A DNA stretch of 12,054 bases from the NCBI GenBank assembly GCA_051745935.1, contig JBNJEM010000180.1, positions 1 to 12,054 of the forward strand, in the 5' to 3' direction. The notes beneath the pieces are model-generated. The model was not told the DNA's origin. It searched no databases and worked only from the letters and a program-made list of their open reading frames with translations. Every line of letters begins with the position of its first letter. Within the stretch, counting starts at the first letter, position 1. Below are positions 7,609-12,054 of the stretch, in pieces. This stretch comes from JBNJEM01 sp051745935 (GTDB lineage: Bacteria; Planctomycetota; Planctomycetia; Pirellulales; Pirellulaceae). The position numbers were made by a program, and so were the translations under genes.

Positions 7609-7616
7609 CCTCCTCC
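7609..7616 (-). promoter_or_regulatory. Ribosome binding site deciding the CHAT start
   Basis: GGAGGAGG on the minus strand, with 8 nt to the ATG at 7600. It supports an N-terminus of MRMFPQGTDMSHC and places the repeat-encoded block inside the translated protein rather than in the leader. A weaker AAGGA precedes the in-frame ATG at 7573. Confidence 0.7.
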
Positions 7617-7896
7617 AGGGTGGAAAAAGCGCGATGTGAACACCCAGCCGTCGTGTCTTTCAAATTGGAAAAGACGATTTTCAGTGTGACCCGGTTGGCG
7701 ATAGCTCCCAAACCAACTTCGCGTTTTCTCACGGCCAAAAACTCGGGGCTCCGCCCGTGTGCCTTCGCCTCTCTGGCATGGTTGCCCCAGCAGAGCCCGT
7801 ACGCCCCAATCCTAAGATTAAGCCGTGAAAAAGCACTGGCCGTGCTTATCGGTCCCGGTGATATGCGCCCCCGCTCACGCAGGGACCTCCACTTAC

Positions 7897-7934
7897 GGGG
7901 GGGCATCAGGGCTTCCTGCTGCCAGGGCCCCCTC
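7897..7934. other. GC-rich two-tier hairpin upstream of the CHAT gene
   Basis: The outer stem GGGGGGGC (7897-7904) pairs with GCCCCCTC (7927-7934), including one G-U pair. The inner stem CAGG (7907-7910) pairs with CCTG (7915-7918) around GCTT. It sits about 300 bp upstream of the CHAT start. It may be a terminator or a structured leader; there is no T-run, so its role is open. Confidence 0.35.
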
Positions 7935-8338
7935 CCATTGGAGGTGAAGGCCGGTTCATTACATGCCCTGAGTGTTGAACTGACTTTTCAAAATGTCGTC
8001 TCGATTCAATCTCCAGGAAATCATAGCTTGCCGGGGCCATCACAGCGAATCGCTTCTCTGGCAAAAGACGCGGATTCGCCCTGGCTGCGTCTGGTGCTTT
8101 TCGTCAGTGATGGAATCACATGCAAAGCTCTCAATTTCAGTTATGGCGTTTCTTATCATTTCTGTCAAAGTAGCAGGCATTCGCGACCGATATTGATGGT
8201 GACGGTTATTCCGGTTGTAAGGGGCTTGTTCATTCGCTCCACGGGCTGTTCCCGGCGAGCACTGAGCAAACGCTTTTCAACCATTGTTGGAGTCGAACAG
8301 GTGGGCCGCCACCCCCTTTAATTCACGGCATACCACTC

Positions 8339-8346
8339 GGAGAAAG
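8339..8346 (+). promoter_or_regulatory. Ribosome binding site of the small lipoprotein gene
   Basis: GGAGAAAG lies 5 nt before the ATG at 8352 and supports this start over the downstream in-frame ATGs at residues 10 and 14. Confidence 0.6.
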
Positions 8347-8351
8347 CGGCA

Positions 8352-8603
8352 ATGAACTCGAATCATTCAAGAGGCTGGATGCACGCCACGATGTGTGGAG
8401 TGGTGCTAGCGGCCGCCGTGACCGCCACTGGCTGCCAAGTTGGCGTCTCGGGACAAACACTCCCCAGCCCTTACTACACGACTGACGATGTCCAGTACTT
8501 TCCGGCGGGGCCGGAGCACAAGCTGAGTAGAGAGGCAAATCTGATGGAGCAATACAACGCCGATCGCCAGATGGAGGGGGATGGCCAGCTGCAAGCACCC
8601 TGA
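8352..8603 (+). CDS. Small lipoprotein of unknown function (planctomycete-type)
   Basis: 83 residues. The N-terminus has a short basic stretch (HSRGWMH), a hydrophobic run (MCGVVLAAAVTATG) and Cys28 in ATGC, a usable though non-ideal lipobox (Ala rather than Leu at -3). It should therefore be cleaved, lipidated and membrane-tethered. The mature part of about 55 residues contains LPSPYYTTDDVQYFPAGPE (37-55), then a charged tail (HKLSREANLMEQYNADRQ). From memory, short lipoproteins with this SPYY..DDVQYFP core are widespread in Planctomycetota and have no assigned role. It is preceded by a good ribosome site and followed 22 bp later by a strong hairpin, so it is probably a one-gene transcript. 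Confidence 0.82.
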   Translation: MNSNHSRGWMHATMCGVVLAAAVTATGCQVGVSGQTLPSPYYTTDDVQYFPAGPEHKLSREANLMEQYNADRQMEGDGQLQAP

Positions 8604-8624
8604 CGTGTGGAGACAAACGCACGG

Positions 8625-8650
8625 GACGTCGTCGGTCAGCCGGCGACGTC
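8625..8650 (+). terminator. Hairpin after the lipoprotein gene
   Basis: GACGTCGTCGG (8625-8635) and CCGGCGACGTC (8640-8650) form an 11-bp stem with one G-U pair and a TCAG loop, 22 bp past the stop codon. No T-run follows. Position and stability favour a termination or 3'-stabilising role. Confidence 0.5.
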
Positions 8651-8722
8651 GCGGCATGCGCCGGTGGTTTGCCGCTACAGGCAGACGGGAGGAGTACAAA
8701 ATCGGGGCGGCTGGAATTCACT

Positions 8723-8743
8723 CGAGCAAAGCGAGGCTGCGGT
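8723..8743 (+). repeat. Family-2 fragment (21 bp, exact)
   Basis: 21 bases beginning CGAGCAAAGCGAGG are repeated exactly at 8971-8991, inside the family-2 copy. Neither flank matches, so this looks like a remnant. Confidence 0.6.
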
Positions 8744-8864
8744 AGCCTACTAGTTTTCGATTTCTTGTTGGCTTGCGCGCATTCTTTTGACGCCGTAAGT
8801 CCTCATGACGCTTGTTCTTGACGCCCATTACAGGGCAATTAGGCTCTGCCGGCAGTGGGGCGCA

Positions 8865-8932
8865 CACGGGCTCCGCTCGCGTTGGTTACCTGCTGGAAAT
8901 GGTATCGTGTTCCGACGCTCGCTCAGCCCGTG
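8865..8932. repeat. Inverted repeat with CACGGGCT core
   Basis: CACGGGCT (8865-8872) and AGCCCGTG (8925-8932) are exact reverse complements. The sequence inward keeps partial complementarity (CCGCTCGCGTTGG against CCGACGCTCGCTC). The CACGGGCT core is also the core of the palindromes at 10889-11004, so the two may be related REP-like units. Confidence 0.45.
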
Positions 8933-8961
8933 CCACCCAAGCTCAAGACCCAATCCTGTTT

Positions 8962-9030
8962 GGTTGCGGCCGAGCAAAGCGAGGCTGCGGTCGTTAACCG
9001 CAAGGCCACCGTCCGCCCGGCCACGTGTTG
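8962..9030 (+). repeat. Family-2 repeat copy
   Basis: Starts GGTTGCGGCCGAGC and ends GGCCACGTGTTG. The right 37 bases match 2508-2544 on the opposite strand at 32 positions, and the left end also aligns, with a length difference of 6 bp between the copies. It contains the 21-bp block duplicated at 8723-8743. It lies directly downstream of the CACGGGCT inverted repeat, so the whole 8860-9030 stretch may be one composite element. Confidence 0.75.
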
Positions 9031-9463
9031 TACAAGCCAATCGTGTCGCGCCGCAATTGTATCATTTTAGCCATCTCGGCTCCGTTGATCATTTCAATGA
9101 CCGTTGTCCCAGCATCAGCGTCTTGCGTCTCCTCCAAAACACGCCAACAAGTCTCTGGTTGGTGCTCACCGGTAGGCTCGGTGAAACTTCTTGCCCCCTC
9201 TGTGTCGTTCCCGGCCGTGGAGAGTATATAATGACGGGCACGTTTCGAGTTGCCGTGCCGTGTTTTGTTGGGCGCCCGGCAGGTTGAGATGTCCGCGTGT
9301 CTAGATCCTTTGCAGCCCGTGACAAGACGAGGCTTCCGCTTCCAAAGCTCCTTGGATGGCGGAAGCTCCGAACGATGTCGTGGTGGCTTCTCGGGCGGCG
9401 CTTCACGGCGGCGCGTGCTAGTTCGCGGACAGACCGGTCCGTTGCCGCTCCCGTTTTTGTCAC

Positions 9464-9469
9464 AGAGGG
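9464..9469 (+). promoter_or_regulatory. Ribosome binding site deciding the lactonase start
   Basis: AGAGGG lies 9 nt before the ATG at 9479. It favours MNS... as the N-terminus, with the repeat-encoded residues inside the protein. The alternative ATG at 9515 lies within the repeat and has no ribosome site. Confidence 0.5.
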
Positions 9470-9478
9470 TATTATCTC

Positions 9479-10744
9479 ATGAACAGTATATTTCAGGCGG
9501 CCGGATTTGTCCGGATGGAAAGCTACCCGACGCAAGCCGTCCTCCCGTTGGTCGGACTCGCGGCGGAGAAAGGCATCCGCGACCGGTATAACATACGTTC
9601 CCGGTTCGTTTTCTTTTTGTCACTTCTGCTCTGGTTCACCATCGTGGCGGCCGGCATCGCCGATGAGCTCGATGTTTGGATTGGAACCACGACGCCCCGT
9701 CGGGGGCTCAGCAAGGGAATCTATCACGGCGTGTTGGATGTGGACAACGGCACGTTGACGCGTCCGCGGCTGGCCGCGGAGATGAGCAGTCCGGGTTTTC
9801 TGGCATTGCATCCGAGTGGAAAGGCGCTTTACGCCACGGGCAGCCTGGACGGAGTACCCTCGGTGGCGGCGTTTCGCATCCAGGAGCGAAATGGACGTTC
9901 CCGTCTATCGATGATCAATTCACAACCCATCGGGGATGGCGGTGCCGCGCACTTGGCAACGGATCGTACGGGAAAGGTTCTATTGACGGCCCAGTACGGT
10001 GGAGGGTCAACGGCAATTTATCCCTTGGCCGACGACTTGTCGATCAGCGAGCAGTCTCAACTGATCAAGCACGAAGGAGCCTCGGGGGTCGTGTCCAACC
10101 GGCAAGGCAATCCACATGCCCATTGGGTCGGCACCTCCCCCGACAACCGGTTTGTCTTTGTCCCGGATCTGGGCATGGACAAAGTGGTCATCTATCGGTT
10201 GGATGTCGAGCAAGCCGGGTTGACGCCCCATGGATCCGGCCAGTGTCCACCCGGAGGCGGGCCACGGCACATGAAGTTCCACACCAGTGGCGAATTCATC
10301 TATGTGCTCAACGAACTGGAATTGTCCGTCACCGTATTTGAATATGATTCCCAAGCCGGTCGCATGACCGCGTTGCAAACCATCCCGACGGTTTCCGAAG
10401 CGGACAAGGCAAAAGAAGAATTCGTGAGCGCTTCGGAAATCCGGGTTCATCCGTCGGGACAGTTCGTTTACGCCGCGAACCGCGGGCACGACACCATCAC
10501 GGCGTTCCGGACCCAGTCCGGCGGCGGCAAGCTGGCGCTGGTCGAGTGCGAGCCGATGCGTGGCAGCTGGCCGAGGAACTTCAACCTTGACCCAACGGGC
10601 AAGTGGTTGCTGGCCGCGGGCCGGGACAGCAACAATATCGCGGTGTTCAGCATCGACAGCGAGACCGGCGAGTTGACGTATACGCGGAACATGGCCATGG
10701 TGCCCACTCCAATCTGCGTGGCCATTGAAACGCCAACCAAGTGA
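9479..10744 (+). CDS. Secreted lactonase-family seven-bladed beta-propeller (6-phosphogluconolactonase-like)
   Basis: 421 residues. Residues 4-37 come from a family-1 repeat. A signal peptide core follows (about 43-59, VFFLSLLLWFTIVAAGIA) and the mature chain begins near 62 (DELDVWIGT). The propeller shows the family's repeating blade motifs: FLALHPSGKALYATG (107-121), NPHAHWVGTSPDNRFVFVPD (211-230) with DLGMD, GPRHMKFHTSGEFIYVLNEL (261-280), IRVHPSGQFVYAANRG (321-336), PRNFNLDPTGKWLLAAG (365-381). Length and motifs match the YbhE/lactonase family (Pfam PF10282), which includes a cytosolic 6-phosphogluconolactonase. The export signal makes an extracytoplasmic sugar-lactone or related substrate more likely here (inference). 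No start codon exists between the repeat and the hydrophobic core apart from one TTG inside the core, so the repeat must be translated for the signal to be made. No operon partner is evident. Confidence 0.9.
   Translation: MNSIFQAAGFVRMESYPTQAVLPLVGLAAEKGIRDRYNIRSRFVFFLSLLLWFTIVAAGIADELDVWIGTTTPRRGLSKGIYHGVLDVDNGTLTRPRLAAEMSSPGFLALHPSGKALYATGSLDGVPSVAAFRIQERNGRSRLSMINSQPIGDGGAAHLATDRTGKVLLTAQYGGGSTAIYPLADDLSISEQSQLIKHEGASGVVSNRQGNPHAHWVGTSPDNRFVFVPDLGMDKVVIYRLDVEQAGLTPHGSGQCPPGGGPRHMKFHTSGEFIYVLNELELSVTVFEYDSQAGRMTALQTIPTVSEADKAKEEFVSASEIRVHPSGQFVYAANRGHDTITAFRTQSGGGKLALVECEPMRGSWPRNFNLDPTGKWLLAAGRDSNNIAVFSIDSETGELTYTRNMAMVPTPICVAIETPTK
9487..9590 (-). repeat. Family-1 repeat, single full copy embedded in the lactonase 5' coding end
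   Basis: A full-length reverse-orientation copy with TATA at both ends (GTATA at 9486-9490 and 9586-9590). It starts three codons after the lactonase ATG and ends at the codon before the signal-peptide N-region, encoding residues 4-37 in a different frame from that used in the CHAT gene. It carries an internal in-frame ATG at 9515. Confidence 0.95.
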
Positions 10745-10888
10745 AAAGACGGAATTCTTCATCTGGGGCGGAAAACAAACCGCTTCGTTCGACCGATCCG
10801 TGCCATCGGTGGTTCATCGACTGCTGAGCCATATTCCTTACCGTTCACGGGTGCTGCTATACGGCTTGGACACGCAACGCCCGCATGG

Positions 10889-11004
10889 ATGCCACGGGCT
10901 TGTCCCGTGGTGGTTCACGCTCGCCGCTACACACCGGTCAGACATACCAGTCCTCGTCGTCGGTAGCGTGGAACGTAACGGACCACGGGACAAGCCCGTG
11001 GCAT
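10889..11004. repeat. REP-doublet-like perfect 23-bp inverted repeat
   Basis: 10889-10911 and 10982-11004 are exact reverse complements (23 bp) separated by 70 bp. Each arm is itself a palindrome, CCACGGG-CTTGT-CCCGTGG, able to form a 7-bp stem with a 5-nt loop. Two opposed palindromes with a short linker is the layout of bacterial REP doublets/BIMEs, which are mobilised by REP-associated tyrosine transposases elsewhere in genomes. No such transposase is in this window. Confidence 0.85.
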
Positions 11005-11204
11005 TCGCACCTTGAAGAGCCTTCCTTCAAGATGTGCAACGGAAGTGCGAACGTCCGCGCATATCAGTCTCTTCTCCGTGAACGGTTATCAAAACTCAAG
11101 GACGCCACCCACTCACGGGGATTCTTCTGCTTCTTTTCCCCGCTACTTTGTCCTCTCCGATAGAGTAGCGCCTGGTCGGCCGTTTGCCATCCGACCTGTC
11201 GCAA

Positions 11205-11246
11205 GGCTTTCTTGCGTGTGGGACGCAACCGACATAAGATGAAGCC
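11205..11246 (+). other. Nested hairpin in the leader of the truncated secreted-protein gene
   Basis: TTGCGT (11212-11217) pairs with ACGCAA (11223-11228) around GTGGG, enclosed by GGCTT (11205-11209) and AAGCC (11242-11246). It lies 35 bp before the start at 11281. It may be a transcription attenuator, a terminator of upstream readthrough or chance; it does not resemble a riboswitch known to me. Confidence 0.3.
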
Positions 11247-11280
11247 CTGGTTCGATTCTTGAGAATACGGAAAGGTCTGA

Positions 11281-12054
11281 ATGATGATACGGAACCATAC
11301 CATTGGAATGGCCCTCGCGACGGCACTCATGCTCGTCCTGTTTGATCGCGGAGCGGTGGCTTATAACCCACCCGTTGACGAGGCTGGTCCACTGTCAGTG
11401 ACCATTGAGGGCCCGGACGAGGTCACGGCGACGGGAGAAGGGCTACCGGTGAAGGTGGTGTTGGAAAACTCTGGAAATCAGCAGATCGCCGGCTCATTAC
11501 GGCTGGCGGTTATTGACCATTGGCGTATTGATCCCGCCGGGCTCGTGCCATTTCAAGTTGCCGGAAATGACCGGGAAACGCTTCGTTTCACGGCGACGGC
11601 GGGGGAAGGAACGTATTCGGCCCACTATCCGATCCATGCCTATGCGAACTTCGAGGCGGATGGCCAGGAATTCACGGCTCATCCGATCTTGATTCTAGAA
11701 ACGAAGCTCCCTTCCGACGCGCATAAAGGTCCTCGCGTGCCTTTCGAACCGATTGCGATGGCACCGAACAGTGAGCTTGCGTTGTGGCGCGTCAAAGCTC
11801 ATCGATCGGTGGTCGCGCCCGAGGGCCGGGAGGCCAGGACGATGCCCGTTGGGTGGCAGGGATCGGAACCGCTTACTGGCGGCAGCACCACGTTGGTCTC
11901 GGAGACACTTGATGACGTGATCCGGCCATGCATTTCGATACATCCACCGTGGCAAGAGGGAAGAGTGGGAACGCAATGGATCGAATTTCCTCTCGCATTG
12001 CCCGACGTGACACCGCTGCGGCTGCGGTTTGCAACCGGCATGACGCCGACTGGC
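11281..12054 (+). CDS. Secreted protein with N-terminal Ig-like domain, cut by the window end
   Basis: 258 codons open to the last base with no stop, so this is the 5' part of a longer gene. The start is ATGATG at 11281, with AAAGG 5 nt upstream (8 nt from the second ATG, which is equally possible). Residues 1-27 form a signal peptide (MMIRNHTIGMALATALMLVL...AVA). About 36-142 reads as an Ig-like beta-sandwich of the CARDB/NEW3 kind: SVTIEGPDEVTATGEGLPVK, VVLENSGNQQIAGSLRLAV, then TYSAHYPIHAYANFEADGQE. The next part (about 155-258) contains CISIHPPWQEGRVGTQW and FPLALPDVTPLRLRFATGMT, which reads like the beginning of a carbohydrate-binding-type beta-sandwich. A cell-surface or glycan-active protein is plausible, but no catalytic domain is visible in this part. 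Confidence 0.75.
   Translation, partial: MMIRNHTIGMALATALMLVLFDRGAVAYNPPVDEAGPLSVTIEGPDEVTATGEGLPVKVVLENSGNQQIAGSLRLAVIDHWRIDPAGLVPFQVAGNDRETLRFTATAGEGTYSAHYPIHAYANFEADGQEFTAHPILILETKLPSDAHKGPRVPFEPIAMAPNSELALWRVKAHRSVVAPEGREARTMPVGWQGSEPLTGGSTTLVSETLDDVIRPCISIHPPWQEGRVGTQWIEFPLALPDVTPLRLRFATGMTPTG

Larger units (their letters stand above)
7601..8351. other. Spacer between the divergent CHAT and lipoprotein genes
   Basis: This should hold both promoters and the CHAT leader. A plus-strand open frame crosses it (7506-8321) but reads antisense through the CHAT 5' end, has no ribosome site and gives a composition unlike a folded protein, so I treat it as non-coding. A compound hairpin lies at 7897-7934. 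GGTGG/CCACC (8300-8304, 8309-8313) forms a small hairpin just before the lipoprotein leader. No family-1 or family-2 repeat was found here. Confidence 0.5.
8604..9478. other. Long spacer between the lipoprotein and lactonase genes
   Basis: Contains the hairpin 8625-8650, a family-2 fragment, an inverted repeat (8865-8932), a family-2 copy (8962-9030) and the lactonase leader. Open frames such as 8805-9287 and 9250-9591 run through these repeats and have no ribosome site or recognisable domain. GAGTATATAATG at 9222-9233 contains a perfect TATAAT but lacks a -35 partner at 16-18 bp. CGGAC/GTCCG near 9426-9441 forms a small stem ahead of the lactonase start. Confidence 0.55.
10745..11280. other. 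Spacer with REP-like doublet and leader hairpin
   Basis: Contains a weak stem-loop after the lactonase stop (ACCGAT/ATCGGT, 10792-10810, no T-run), the inverted palindrome pair at 10889-11004, about 200 bp with nothing recognised, and a hairpin at 11205-11246 before the next gene. The open frames here run through the palindromes and are not credible genes. Confidence 0.55.

Noticed and set aside
7601..7906. N-terminal extension of the CHAT protein up to 7906
   Set aside because: The frame is open, but the strong GGAGGAGG site at 7609-7616 points to the start at 7600, and the extension shows no signal or domain.
7506..8321. Plus-strand 271-residue open frame
   Set aside because: It runs antisense through the CHAT 5' end, lacks a ribosome site and has no recognisable protein features. 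It is most likely non-coding.
9222..9238. Promoter with perfect TATAAT
   Set aside because: The -10 match is exact, but no -35-like sequence lies at a suitable distance and it is about 240 bp from the lactonase start. One hexamer is too little to call.
8805..9287. Plus-strand 160-residue open frame
   Set aside because: It spans the CACGGGCT inverted repeat and the family-2 copy, with no ribosome site or domain.
9250..9591. Plus-strand open frame overlapping the lactonase start
   Set aside because: It enters the repeat in a different frame and ends just after it. It has a poor start context and no domain.
10792..10810. Terminator after the lactonase gene
   Set aside because: The 6-bp stem with a 7-nt loop and no T-run is too weak to call with confidence.

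Overview
The window looks like a piece of a Planctomycetota chromosome (order uncertain). That is an inference from gene content: a zinc-ribbon/transmembrane/prenyltransferase-repeat protein, a secreted TPR-CHAT protein with a GFHT...LTACGL active-site region, a very small lipoprotein with a PSPYY..DDVQYFPAGPE core, a secreted seven-bladed-propeller lactonase, and wide non-coding spacers. No phage, plasmid, IS transposase, CRISPR array, rRNA or tRNA was seen.

Layout: 1-348 spacer with a tandem pair of a roughly 100-bp repeat; 349-2397 (+) membrane-anchored prenyltransferase/squalene-cyclase-repeat protein; 2398-3173 spacer with a hairpin, two unrelated repeat elements side by side and another copy of the 100-bp repeat; 3174-4328 (+) BcsL/CelD-type GNAT acyltransferase; 4292-7600 (-) large TPR-CHAT protein that converges on and overlaps the acyltransferase by 37 bp; 7601-8351 spacer; 8352-8603 (+) small lipoprotein with a strong hairpin just downstream; 8604-9478 spacer with a second repeat family and an inverted repeat; 9479-10744 (+) secreted lactonase; 10745-11280 spacer with a perfect 23-bp inverted-repeat pair (REP-doublet-like); 11281-12054 (+) start of a secreted Ig-like/adhesion-type protein cut by the window end. 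Most genes appear to be single transcription units. I see no convincing metabolic pathway linking them beyond a shared envelope/periplasm bias.

The most interesting content is the repeat landscape. A 104-bp element with TATA at both ends (called family 1 here) occurs seven times in 12 kb, as singletons and as head-to-tail pairs that share the TATA. One strand of the element is free of stop codons in all three reading frames. Twice it lies inside a gene in exactly that orientation, using two different frames, and each time just in front of the hydrophobic core of a secretion signal (CHAT protein residues 45-112, lactonase residues 4-37). The copies near the other two larger genes are non-coding and in the opposite orientation. 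This resembles a protein-embedded mobile repeat (conceptually like Rickettsia palindromic elements), but with a preference for signal-peptide N-regions. Two further repeat families (a CACGTG-ended element and a CCACGGGC palindrome doublet) are also present.
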